The notes: generated by a model not told the origin, from the letters alone. DNA of 64,000 bases from Paraescarpia echinospica (GCA_020002185.1 CM034543.1:8653982-8717981); one strand, 5' to 3'. Counted from the stretch's first letter, positions 9,992 to 19,859 are shown. Program-made: numbers and translations.

Positions 9992-10748
9992 CTTTTACGT
10001 GACGTTGCCGAGCAACGCTTCTATGAAGGTGCACCCCGAAAACACGGAGACGCACTACACGACAAATCTTCCGCAACGCGTCGACCTGTCGGGGCGGTGG
10101 GAATGCGGGCTGGTGTCACTACAGTACACGCATAGCTGGTTCAACGTGAGAGAAGAGGACGCCTACTTCTTCTTGGGTTGCGGGTCGGGGGATGCGTGCC
10201 TTTACACCACCGCGGACGGGAGTAAAATTCTCCAGCAGGGCAAAATTCCTCACGGCTTTTACAACAGCGCCTACGAGTTGACTGACAAATTCAACGAGAC
10301 ACTGACGAGACTGAGCACCGATAGAGTCAAGGCGCGCCTGGAGTACAACCCCGTCTCTAACCGGATGACGCTGCGTCTATTGGCGGGCGTCGAATTTAAC
10401 ATACCCCCTCGGAGCCACCTGAAAAAAATACTAGGCTTCGAGTCGAACTGTATCGTGAGTCTCGTGGCGCCGACCGACGACGGCATACCCGCCGCGTACA
10501 CCTTCGAGTACGAGGGGGATCACACGGTGGATATGAACGGGGGCGTCGACACCATGCCCGCCTACGGTTCGAACGGGCTCATCGTATCGAACGTCTTCGA
10601 TCGCGTTCAATACGTGCCGCTCCAGCGGCGCTAATTCGATTCGATGGAACTAGATATAAGAGACGATATCGGGTAGCCGATACCTTTCTAGCACGGAAAA
10701 GTCGTGACGACTCTTCACATCACACGCTGCAAGTCGAAACTGTTCTAA
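9978..10748 (+). pseudogene. Polinton minor capsid (penton) protein, C-terminus interrupted
   Basis: Seen: DFYVTLPSNASMK, FNVREEDAYF, then a jelly-roll-like beta pattern to YVPLQRR, ending in TAA at 10632-10634. The same frame continues past it with conserved-looking sequence (FDSMELDIRDD, then HGKVVTTLH), crossing TAG at 10674-10676 and 10689-10691 and ending at TAA 10746-10748. That last stop overlaps the next gene's ATG at 10748, which argues that 10748 is the ancestral end. Family role: single-jelly-roll penton at capsid vertices. The part just before VFDRVQYVP also looks shortened. Confidence 0.85.
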
Positions 10749-11179
10749 TGATGGCGGCGACGAGAAGAGGGCGCATCGTGTACGAGGACTACTACACTCG
10801 GCAGGTCGGCGGCAACCTGCCGGTGTTGGTCGGCGGCAGATCGCAGCGGGTACACGGCCTGGGCAATCTTTTCAGCAGCCTGTTTCTAATCGCCATGCCG
10901 CTCATGAAGAGAGGGGCCGTGGAGCTGGGCAAGCGCTCTCTCAATACCGGCGTGCGCGTGGCGCGGGACGTCGTCGGCGGCGGTAATTTGAAACAGTCGG
11001 TAAAGCGACGCGCGAAGGAGGCTGGCGCCGACCTTCTCGACGGGTTGTTGAACTCGCCGCCGCCGCCGAAAAAGCGACGACGACGACGCATAAAACCACC
11101 CGGCACGCCGGCGACGACCAGTAAGAAGAGGCGCCGTCGAAAGGAACAGACGTCGAGTGACGATGTATTCCCCGCGTAG
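10748..11179 (+). CDS. Basic conserved Polinton protein
   Basis: Intact 143 residues. The central part reads GLGNLFSSLFLIAMPLMKRG and then VARDVVGGGN, followed by a very basic tail with Pro and Arg/Lys runs (KKRRRRR twice) that looks like a nuclear-localisation or DNA-binding tail. This GLG..LF...MP..KRG pattern recurs in Polintons and has been compared with adenovirus minor capsid/core proteins; the role is inferred only. It starts at the overlapping stop-start with the penton and overlaps the capsid gene start (ATG 11163) by 17 bases. Confidence 0.75.
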   Translation: MMAATRRGRIVYEDYYTRQVGGNLPVLVGGRSQRVHGLGNLFSSLFLIAMPLMKRGAVELGKRSLNTGVRVARDVVGGGNLKQSVKRRAKEAGADLLDGLLNSPPPPKKRRRRRIKPPGTPATTSKKRRRRKEQTSSDDVFPA

Positions 11180-12167
11180 AAGAATGGCGTTCATGCATCG
11201 ACATTCGTGCGAGGGCATAAAGAGCGAACTGGACCTGTTCAGCGTCCCGACGACGCACACGAGCATCGAGAGCGGCCAGTGGATCGATCACCAGCCGCTG
11301 ACGGCCCTCGACACTGGCGGCCCTATCGAGTTTCTCATCCCGGGCTCCGGAGAAGACTATCTGCACCTGGCGACCGTTAGATTGTACGTGCGCGTCAAGG
11401 TGGTGAAGGGGGACGGCACCGATTTCGCGAAAGACAGCGTCGTGGCCCCGGTCAACAATTTCCTCCATTCTATGTTCAGTCAAGTCGACGTGTCGCAGAA
11501 CGGCACGCTCGTGACGTCGTCGACCAATACGTATCCGTACCGGGCCTATATCGAGACCCTGCTCAGTTACGGTTCCGTCGCCAAACGCTCGCAGCTCGAG
11601 GCCGTCCCGTGGTGCAAGGACACCGCCGGGCGCATGGAGACGGCGGGGAACAACAACGGCGGGTACGCGCATCGGCACAACTACATACACGACAGCAGCG
11701 ATTTAGACATGTTGGGTCGCCTGCACGTCGACGTGTTCATGCAAAACCGGTACCTGCTGAACGGCGTCGACGTAACGATCCGACTGGTGCGAAGCAAAGA
11801 CGCCTTCGCGCTCCTAGGCGTCGTCGTCGATCCGGGGTTCAAGATCGTCCTGCTTGAGACCTACCTGCAGGTGCGACAGGCCAAGGAGAATCCGGCCGTG
11901 CAGCTAGGTCACATCAAAGCGCTGACGAAGGGGACGGCCAAGTACCCGATGCGTCGCGTCACCTGCAAGGTGTTCTCGATACCGCAGGGCACGATGTCTC
12001 ATACGCACGAGAACGTCTACGTGGGCACGCTCCCGAGACGCGTGTTAATGTGCCTGATCGACAACGACTCCTATAACGGGGCCTACGATAAAAACCGGTT
12101 CAACGCGAAGCACAACGACATAAACTTCCTCGCCCTCTTCGACGATGGATGCCAGGTGCCGAGCTAG
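11163..12167 (+). pseudogene. Polinton major capsid protein (double jelly-roll), C-terminally truncated
   Basis: 334 residues from the ATG at 11163 to TAG at 12165-12167. It begins with a short basic segment, then ELDLFSVPTTHTSIE, the P-x-T strand-rich start typical of Polinton capsid proteins. IEFLIPGSGEDYLHL, FSQVDVSQNG and the long beta-rich remainder follow. It stops at FDDGCQVPS, where the family normally goes on for roughly another hundred residues. After the TAG the frame continues P-L-Q-P and then changes into DNA polymerase sequence (about 12180), so the C-terminus was removed by rearrangement. Role: forms the icosahedral shell. Confidence 0.9.
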
Positions 12168-13745
12168 CCGCTGCAGCCGGGCGTCAGCTACGATAATTTT
12201 CTGAAGGCCTACGGCTGCGAGGCGACGAAGGGTCACTTGCCCTACGAGTACCTCGACGACCTGCAAAAACTGGACGACACCGAACTGCCGCCGCGCGAGG
12301 CCTTCTACAGCCACCTGAAGCGCGAATGCTCCTCCGCCGCCGAGTACGAGGGTTGCGTAAAGGTATGGCGCGACGAATTGATGACGACGCTGCGGGACAA
12401 TTTCGTGTGGTATAACGACAGGGACGTGGTGCCGTTCTTGGAGGCCGTCGACAAACAGTTCGCCTTCTATCGGGAGCGCCTCATCGACATGTTCAAGGAC
12501 GCCATCAGCGTACCGGGCCTAACCCTGCTATATCTGTTCAACGATCTGCCGTCGACGCTCCACTTCACGATCTTAAACGAGCCGAACAAGGACCTGCACC
12601 GGCTCCTGCAATCGCAGATCGTCGGCGTCCCCTCGATCATTTTAGCGCGCTATCACGAGGCCGACGTGACCGTCCTTCGACGCGACGAGTACGGCAAGTC
12701 GGCGCGGCCATGCCGCTCGATCGTTGGATTCGACGCGAACGGCCTCTACCTATGGGCGATCACGCAGGAGATGCCGACGGGGTGGTACACGCGCCGTCGC
12801 GCGGAGAACGCCTTTCGGCCGGAACTCGTGCACCCCTACGGCCGCCTGACCGTGGAGTGTCTGACGTGGGAGGCGGAGCGGACGGGGGCGCGCATACGAC
12901 ACCAGCTCAACGGGCGCGAGAAACGGGTCGGCAAGTACCGGGTCGACGGCTGGTGTCGCGAGACGCGGACGGCGTACCAGTTCCGAGGGTGATTCTTCCA
13001 CGGCTGCCCGTGCACGGGGAAGGAGACGAACGAGGTGAACAGAAAGCCGATGAGTCAATTGTACGCCGAGACGGCCGCCGTCGCGGCCTACCTTCGCCGC
13101 TTCGTCACCGTCGTCGAGATGTGGGAGTGCCAGTGGCGCACGACGAGACCGCCGCCACCGCCGCCGCCGCAGCGGAGCTGGACCGACGGTGGTGCCGATA
13201 CGCGGTCGACGATCCTGAAGGCCGTGCTCGACGGCACTCTGTTCGGCCTGGTCTAGTGCGACAACGCCGTTCCGGACGCGCTGCGCGACGCCTTCGCCGA
13301 GATACAGCCGATCTTCAAGAACGCCTACATCGCTCGCGACGATCTCAGCCCGTTCATGCACCCGACCTCAGCGGAGGCTCGTGGGGAGCTTCTTCGGCGC
13401 CAAGATTGTAATCGCGACGCCGTAACTGCAGTGGTATCTGCGCGTCTACCAGGTATAGCGCGTCTACCAGATCGTCGAGTACGAGCCGGTCGCGTGCTTT
13501 CGTCGCTTCGGCGACACGGTCTCCGCCGCGCGACGCGAGGGCGACGCCGACCCCGACAAGACCATCATCGCCGATACGTTCAAGCTTCTCGGGAACAGTT
13601 CCTACGGGAAAACTATCACGCGGGTCGCTCTGCACCGCGACATCAAGTACAAGCGAACCGTCCGGTACGCTCTGCCCGTCCATATCGGCTACTTCGTATA
13701 CCAGTACGCCAAACTGCGTATGCTTGAATTTTATTACGATTTCAT
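12168..13745 (+). pseudogene. DNA polymerase B (protein-primed), central/palm part, inverted segment
   Basis: Seen on the + strand, in frame with the capsid gene: SYDNFLKAYGCEATKG, polymerase motif A region VGFDANGLYLW (12729-12752), then FFHGCPC and, after a frameshift near 13365, GSFFGAKIVIATP and motif B KLLGNSSYGKT (13582-13614). It ends in LRMLEFYYDF at about 13740, before motif C. Stops: TGA 12990-12992, TAG 13254-13256, TAA 13423-13425 and TAG 13456-13458. The last lies in an 18-bp tandem duplication of GCGTCTACCAG. The matching N-terminal half is on the other strand (15566-13740). Palm motif C (DTD) is not found anywhere, so the enzyme is dead. Confidence 0.9.
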
Positions 13746-15566
13746 CGTCAGGCAGTTGGTGATGTCCAGGAACTTCAGCGTCGCCGTCGTCAGACACATT
13801 AAGTTGTTCTGACGCTTGATCGTAAACGCCGACGAGACGCTCTGCGTCTCGCTGGTCATGAACAGGGGTGTCAGATACTTCTTGACGACGTTCAAATCGT
13901 ATTTACCCGAATTGAAGCCGAGGACGGGGAGGCGGCGCAGATGCGTCCACAGGCGATCGGCGAGTACACTGCTTGGGCTCTTATCGCGCGATGCCTCCTT
14001 TTCCGTCGTGCGAGCTCGCCAATCGTCGTCGAGTGCGGCAATCGTATCGAAATTCGCGTCGTACGACGGCCGCAGAACCGCGCAAGCCGCCTCGCTGATG
14101 GCCTCCATGGCGCCGATCAGGCGCTTCGCGAGCTCGCCCGAATCGCCGGTCGTGACGAAGCAGCGCGCCGTCTCGTGCCCGGGGACGTTCGAGGCGACGC
14201 TCACGCTGAGTAGCTGGTGTCGGGCTATCCACCGGCATTTGGCGCTGTCCGCCGGCAGGTCGCGATCGTCGAAGTAGCTCTCTGTGCCGTACGTCGCCAT
14301 GTACGGGTAGTAGCGCAGGCGTTCGTCCGCGTAGGCGCTCTCGTCCTCCAGCTGTTGAAACACGGACGGCGTCTGATGGTAGACGCCGCCGGGATAGACG
14401 TGGCGAACGCCGCCCTTGCACGTCGCCTTGTGACGCCGCAGCGGATGGCCACAGCGTTTCGCCGCACTTGCCGCATAGGTTCGAGCGACAGATCATAGAG
14501 ACGTCGGTTAGGTACGAACAGTGCGTCTCGAACAGATTCACGTTGATGGTAGTCGGGTAGCGGTGGAGGGAGCGGCGGAGCAATTCCGCGATATCCTCCT
14601 CCCCCGTCAGTCGATACACGGTCACATTCGTTTCGAAGACCGTCTCCACCCGGTCGAGCTCGTCAAGCGGAACGCCGACGAATGCGTAGCAGGGTTGGTC
14701 ATGTAGTCGGCGTAGAGCCGTAAGGCCAAAGTCGTCAAATCTTCTACGCGATAGTAGTCGCCCAGATGCAGCGCCAGACAGCGGAAGATGCACAGGTTAT
14801 CGGTGTACGTCCGATTGTGTTGATCTTTCGCTAGACCGATGAGCGCCCTGTTGGTGCGCAGGTAGTCGGGGAGTCGCTTCCGCGCGTACCCGATAGGATG
14901 GTTGATGATCGCGTTGAGAAAGTAGGTAACGTTCGTCATCAATTCGGCGATCCACCCCGAGTCGGGTCTCTGCGCAATGACGTACTGGTGAACGTCGGTC
15001 TGACGGATGGCGTTGAGGAATCGTTCGAACGACGCGGCGTCGGTATCGAGGACGGGCGATTCGAGATAGCGGCCGCAACAGTTACAAGACGAATGGTAGT
15101 ACCTGTAGCGGCCCGTCTCCTTGTGACGAACAATAAAACCGAAACTTAAGTTAATCGTAAACGCTCGAGTCTGCTCCTCGAACATCAGTCGTAGTCTGGC
15201 GTCGAGCGCGGACGTGTCTAAACAGTCGGTCATTTCGAAGTTGTACCTCGACTGGACGGGACTGCGCGCCGTAGACGTGCGGATGCTAGACCTGTGCTCG
15301 CGAACGGTACGACATAGACCGTCGTCGCCGCGCGGTGGCGGTGGTGGTGGTGGTGGTGGTGGTGGCGCCGGTGGCGGCTGAATACCGCAGGTCCTTGGAT
15401 GTCTCAACATTTTATCGCGACGGTGGAACGTTTGATCGCATTTCGGACACGCGTGATGTTCACTACTACTACCGTCGCAGCTATTCAGATGCCTCAACAT
15501 TTCGCAGCGACGGGCGTACGTTCGACCGCATTTCGGGCATTCGTGCATCGTTAGTGATAGCGGCAC
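13738..15566 (-). pseudogene. DNA polymerase B, N-terminal and exonuclease part with two zinc fingers
   Basis: Reads down from the ATG at 15566. Two C2HC-type fingers come first (CPKCGRTY..HLNSC and CPKCDQTF..HPRTC, residues 9-61), then a poly-Pro linker. The protein-primed polymerase N-domain follows (SSCNCCGRYLESP, YARKRLPDYLRTNRAL, GLAKDQHNRTYTDNL), then FVGVPLDELDRVE, and exonuclease sequence FDDRD and VLGFNSGKYDLNVV (about 13924-13885). The last conserved residues are LDITN (13755), and the frame ends at 13734. Two compensating frameshifts lie near 14695 and 14450. The expected Exo I acid pair reads TYGTES, so the first Asp appears replaced by Gly. The catalytic half sits inverted at 12168-13745. 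Confidence 0.9.
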
Positions 15567-15660
15567 GCCTCTAGCGCGGTATATGACAGCAGCGGAGCGC
15601 TCGCGTCCGTCCTAGTCGATGTCGAAACGATATTAACTACGACGATTCACCGACACCGAC

Positions 15661-15667
15661 TATAAAG
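15661..15667 (+). promoter_or_regulatory. TATA-like box on + strand, no clear gene downstream
   Basis: TATAAAG follows the polymerase gene start on the opposite strand. The downstream open frame (15744-16106) has no recognisable motif. It may be a leftover promoter. Confidence 0.3.
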
Positions 15668-15679
15668 CCGCGCGCGCGC

Positions 15680-16135
15680 GAAACGACCGTTAGGTGGCGA
15701 CGCGCTAGGTGGCAGCACGCGCTTTGTTGCCCACCGTCGTTAGGTGGCAACGCTGCCGATGCCGACTACCGCTGGTCGTAGGAGTGGCGCGAAAGTTCGT
15801 ACACTATATATCATGCCACACGTTTTTTGTATCACTGCTGGGCCTCTAGCATTGCGCAGCGGGGACAGGTTTTCTCACTGCAATTGCGCAACGGAGGCTC
15901 GCTCACCTACCGGGTGCGTTGTTGACCTGTCAGATGGCAGCGTGTGTTTTCTCACTGGACCGCTCGCTTTCTCTTACCTACGTCAGGTGGCAGCGCTGTC
16001 GACTACAAGTCTGTTCGCTGGGGCTCTAGCATTGCGCAGCGGAGGCGGGTTTGTTTTCTCATGGGGCGCAGATGCGACAATGTGTGTTTTCTCTTACCTA
16101 CGTTAGGTAGCAGCGCTGTCGACTACCGTTAGAGG
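15680..16135 (+). repeat. Imperfect direct repeats in Polinton spacer
   Basis: CTAGCATTGCGCAGCGG occurs at about 15848 and 16027. CTTACCTACGT.AGGT.GCAG followed by CGCTGTCGACTAC occurs at about 15975 and 16095. Several TTAGGTGGCAACG-like units sit upstream. I see no gene in this stretch. Confidence 0.6.
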
Positions 16136-16199
16136 AACGAAGAGGCGGGCGTACATTTTCAACGTTTTATTGCGCATCGCAAACATACATACATTATGC

Positions 16200-16745
16200 C
16201 ACGATTCATGTACGGCTTTACGCCACAGGCAAGCTAGCTCTATTCATCGCAAACGACATACAAGTAAGGCTTTATGCCACGAGTCAACGAATAACATGTA
16301 AGGCTTTATGCCACAGTAATGTTGACGGCGACGTATTATAATGTCAGGCAAGCTAGCTCTCTTATTCGTAAACGACATACATGCAAGGCTTTATTATGCA
16401 ACCGTAAGCATCGAGTGTTATAATGTTCGTAGTAATGGGACTCGCCTATTAGTAAGCTCTCTCTTTACCGTTACGTGGTGAAAATAAACAGCGCTATATA
16501 ATAATATCTGTCAGTTAAGGCTTTGTTCTGCCATGTCACGATAAGCATCGCGTGCTATAATGTTCGTAGTAAACGGCTTCGCCTATTAGTAATATAAGCT
16601 AGCTCTCTCTTCAACGTTACGTGGTGAAAATAAGCAGCGCTACATAATAATAATTTCAATCAAGCTTCGTAGTAAACGGCTTCACCTATTAGCAAAATAA
16701 GTTTGCTCTTCACCATTACGTGGTGAAATAAACAGCGCCACCTAA
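16200..16745. repeat. Tandem repeat block between polymerase and right-arm genes
   Basis: AAGGCTTTATGCCAC recurs several times at 16200-16320. A unit of about 120-170 bp (TATAATGTTCGTAGTAA, CGCCTATTAGTAA, TTACGTGGTGAAAATAA, CAGCGCTA..TAATAATA) is repeated about three times up to 16745. The repeats lie downstream of the - strand gene that ends at 16748. Possible replication or 3'-end function is a guess. Confidence 0.65.
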
Positions 16746-16747
16746 TG

Positions 16748-17368
16748 TCAATCACCGAGACACGCTCTCTTCAGCAAATATTGCTGCACCGCCGTCTCCA
16801 GGAGCGCGCAATCGAAGGACGACGTCCAGTCCGTGCCCATTAACCAATCAGTGACTTGGTGCACGAGTGCCCGTTCCGTTATTCGATCAGCGCCGGGAAC
16901 GCATCGATCTTCGAGTACGCCGATCAGACGCGTAGCGGACGGCAACAGCGATCCCTGCAGAAAGGTGTCGAGCGCCGGATTAAAAAAGCAGTTGTTTAGG
17001 TCCGCCACGCTGTCGTACATGAGACGATATCGTCGGCTTGGCTTCCTGCCACGATAGCAGTACATATGCACAAACGGACAGCCTTCCTCAGGCGGACAAT
17101 CACCACAATTTTCTCGCGCTCTCTCCATCACCTTTTCACCGACTAATTCGGTAAACGTACTCATCATACAACGTTGGCGTCCGGCATACGAATGTACGAT
17201 GCGCCACTCCAGGTCCGGTTGGCGGGCGCTCTCGATCACCGGCTTCTTGTCTCGTTTGTCACTACTGGAGACGGCCCACGGAATAAGGTCGTCCGATGAC
17301 ACGGACACGACCTCCAGCGGCGGCACCGGACACAAGGTAGCGTATGCCGGGGGCGGCGGCGACTGCAT
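16748..17368 (-). CDS. Unrecognised Polinton accessory protein with Cys/His cluster
   Basis: Intact 206 residues. A Pro/Ser-rich N-terminus leads to a middle part MSTFTELVGEKVMERARENC, then CGDCPPEEGC with a following FVHMYCY, a possible zinc-binding C-x2-C...H/C cluster at about residues 92-110. A helical C-terminal half has Trp and Leu (VHQVTDWLMGTDW). I recall similar ENCxxC...H modules in small proteins of animal DNA viruses and Polinton-like elements, but cannot name it. Its N-terminal coding region and upstream sequence are part of a duplicated segment. Confidence 0.55.
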   Translation of the reverse strand: MQSPPPPAYATLCPVPPLEVVSVSSDDLIPWAVSSSDKRDKKPVIESARQPDLEWRIVHSYAGRQRCMMSTFTELVGEKVMERARENCGDCPPEEGCPFVHMYCYRGRKPSRRYRLMYDSVADLNNCFFNPALDTFLQGSLLPSATRLIGVLEDRCVPGADRITERALVHQVTDWLMGTDWTSSFDCALLETAVQQYLLKRACLGD

Positions 17369-17715
17369 AGCTTCAGTGTACGAAGGCAGGAGAATCGACG
17401 ATTCCCTCTTCAGCGGATATGGCGCGTCGATTTTGGCGCACTTCTCAACCGGGGGCGATGCCTCCTTCTAGGGGTTGCACAAAGCGGCGGCAATTACGGC
17501 ATCCTACAGCAAGAAGCGTGGCGTTAGTTCATTCATAACAAATGACACAATGTATCGTACGTCGGCAGCGGCGACGACTGCATATCTTTCGAAGCCGGGC
17601 GAATCGTCAGCAGATATGGCGCGTCGCTTTTTGCGCACTTCTCGGCCGGGGGCGATGGCTTGCACGAAGCGGCGTCCTCCTACAGCAATAAGCGAGGCGT
17701 TAGTCATTCGAGGGT
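17340..17715. repeat. Imperfect tandem duplication, about 170 bp
   Basis: The stretch from CGGCGGCGACTGCATA through AGCGGATATGGCGCGTCG, GCGCACTTCTC, CCGGGGGCGATG and CTACAGCAA..AAGCG.GGCGTTAGT occurs at about 17348-17530 and again at 17563-17705. The first copy includes the start of the - strand gene at 17368, so that gene's promoter and first codons may be a duplication product. Confidence 0.7.
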
Positions 17716-17726
17716 GAACGCGCGCT

Positions 17727-18383
17727 TTATTCACTCGACTTCGAGACAACACTCACACTACGGACGTTGTATGTATCCGTCACGCCCCATACCACCTTTT
17801 GCAGGGTCACCTCCAGGATCGTGCCAATTAGGGGCGCTACAGTTTCTTGCATCTTCTATGGCAACATATCGGCCAGATATTCGGCATCGTAATCGACGAG
17901 CACCGACATCGCTTCCGCGAATAGAGTAAGCCAAATACCCACATCCTCATCATCATTCCCAACTCCCTCCACCAGGACGCGCACCGAAAAATAATTTTCC
18001 GTTTTCGTTTGTACACCGTGCACGGCGCACGCCATTGTGCCACCTGGGAAGCAGCGTATTTTACGCTTACATACAGCACATCCGCTGTACGTGCATTTTC
18101 CACGCCATGCTACGCCGCTGTTTTTCACGGTTGTAGAAATCTCATATACGCCATCCGACGCTTATCAGAACAATTTCAGAATCACCGCCGCCGGCTCAAA
18201 AAAACTCACCAAGGACGAATCGAGACTAAGCGAGGCATCGCCCGACTGCTCCGCACTAACGCTGCCGCCCACAGACGATGAAGTGGCCGTCGGTGCAGGC
18301 GCTTTGATCGAATTATCAGTCGCTACGCCGGCTATCTTCGGCTTTCTAATTTTCTTCGGCATGTCTCCTTGAATAGGCGCCAT
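17727..18383 (-). pseudogene. RPA-like ssDNA-binding protein (zinc ribbon plus OB fold), three stops
   Basis: One - strand frame from the ATG at 18383: a basic start (MPKKIRKPK), then a Ser/Ala-rich linker. Tandem stops TGA TAA follow (18162-18167). The frame then has C-x-C-type pairs (GCAVCKRK ... ACAVHG) as a zinc ribbon, and YFSVRVLVEG, VGIWLTLF and YDAEYLADML, the strand-helix order of an RPA-type OB fold. After a TAG near 17856, ETVAPLIGTILEVTL ends at TAA 17727. Inference: a single-stranded DNA-binding protein for element replication. Homology to RPA large-subunit C-domain is my reading and not certain. A TATA box lies about 90 bp upstream. Confidence 0.55.
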
Positions 18384-18471
18384 GATTTCAACGATGCTCT
18401 GCGAACACAACAACAAAACACAAAGTTACCACACCGACAATAAGCGAATACAGAGGCGTTCTCGCCCACCT

Positions 18472-18480
18472 CTATTTATA
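18472..18480 (-). promoter_or_regulatory. TATA box (TATAAATAG) for the SSB-like gene
   Basis: On the - strand this reads TATAAATAGAGG, a near-ideal TATA box, about 90 bp before the ATG at 18383. Confidence 0.65.
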
Positions 18481-18862
18481 TTAGCATAACGCATAGCTCC
18501 CGTGTACTCGCGCACGCGCGCCAGAAAACAGCCCTTTCTCGCAAAGTTACTAAAACTGAAAAAAATCACGCGGTCACGTTAGTGCACGAACGGAAAGTCG
18601 CTTTTATAGAACATTATTTTATAATATAAGTTTACCATAACATTCTCCAGTCCTTAATTAGCATTATTGGCCGTTTCTTTTACGCAAATATATAATTATT
18701 AAGCCTTTATGCACTTATGTACTCAGTTACGTAAGCGCTTATGTAAGGATAGCCAGTTACGTAAGCGCTTATGTAAGCCTACGTGTCAATTAGCAGGCCT
18801 CCGGAAACACCGCCTATAGTCACTGCATAAACAAGTGCGCTTCATTCCCTCCAACGATCGCA

Positions 18863-19835
18863 ATGAGTGAGAACGACCAAGCGAGCGCGATGAACAATAA
18901 CGATAACGTTCAACCAGGAGCGAGGTACGTTAGGTTTTTCTCACCTACAGATTTCTATACGTCCCTTCAACGATACTTACTACCATTTACATGTTTCCTC
19001 CTTCAACGATACTAACTAAAACTTTTATTTACTGACGCAAAAATAACTGCTTTCCTTCTTACATATTTCCTCCTTCAACGATACTAACTACAAATTTTAT
19101 TTACAGACGCCTAAATAACGGCTTTCCTACAACGATGCTAACTAAAAAATTTATTTACAGACGCCAAATTAACGGCTTTGAAACACTTTACGTGGTACGT
19201 GGAACGACCATTATGTTGCCGTCCAAACGAAACGGCTTCGTTACACCGCCCGGAATTAATCAAGACAATATGCTTGTCATGGATACGACGCCGTGCGAAC
19301 AACATGGGGGACGCAGCCTTTTATTCATTGCGCGCCGCCGTCGCACACCTGCTACCGCCCCCCTGAATCGTCTAACTAACTAACAGTCAGTTATATTTAC
19401 AGATGCGCATTTGATTTGCTGCCACCACCAATCAGACATCACGTCATCATGTCACCCGGAATTAGCCATCGAACATATTACATCGGCCGTGGCACTTGTG
19501 TAAACATTCTTGACGCCCCCGGACCACAGACCAACACAACGCAAGCACCGAGCCAGCCTTCGCCAGTCGCGCCGCCCGCTCGGCGTTTCGTACTTTCAGC
19601 GCCGCCCACAAACCTTCCCACGGCCAAGGTGATCGGGGTAAGCCGCCCAAAGCCGCCTCCATCACCGCCCGACTTTGAAGACTTCAGCGATTACACACGT
19701 ACTTTCGGACCACCACCCCGACAAACTATCTTTGATTTCACACCAGCCCCAAACCTACCCGAACGCAATGGCTTCGGCCCTGTTCCACCGGAGTGGGCCA
19801 GGCAGGGGACTAGCGGACACATCAGACCAGAGTAA
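18863..19835 (+). CDS. Spliced Polinton accessory gene, unknown function
   Basis: Exon 1 (18863-18924) starts MSENDQAS and ends at GAG/GTACGT in phase 2. Possible downstream exons in the same phase begin at 19107, 19161 (RRQINGFETLYVVRG..., open to 19383) and 19403 (CAFDLLPPPIRHHV..., open to TAA at 19835). The last is Pro-rich (PPARRF, PKPPPSPPDFEDFSDY) and ends GPVPPEWARQG. Each acceptor is TTTACAG, and most have a TACTAAC-type branch sequence 20-30 bp upstream. Introns are unusual in Polintons, so this may be a captured or host-adapted gene. No domain is recognised. An AATAAAAAATATAT stretch after the stop may serve as the polyadenylation signal. Confidence 0.5.
18961..19170 (+). repeat. 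Tandem repeats each containing branch point and 3' splice site
   Basis: Units of 54-73 bp: CCTTCAACGATACTAACTA, then TTTTATTTACAG/ACGCC-like, then AATAACGGCTTTCC. TACTAAC occurs at 19010 and 19082, and TGCTAAC at 19134. The first unit has CTG instead of CAG at the acceptor. Confidence 0.75.
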
Positions 19836-19859
19836 CAACTAATAAAAAATATATATATA

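Noticed and set aside
10941..11690. 249-residue open frame on the - strand
   Set aside because: It is the GC-rich shadow of the basic protein and capsid genes, whose + strand frames have family motifs.
12710..13411. Arg/Asp-rich 233-residue + frame and a 203-residue - frame
   Set aside because: Both are shadows of the polymerase segment; neither shows domain motifs.
8725..13458. Stop-codon reassignment (TAG as Glu) in the Polinton
   Set aside because: Several TAG codons stand where Glu would fit, but TAA and TGA stops and frameshifts also occur, so ordinary decay is simpler.
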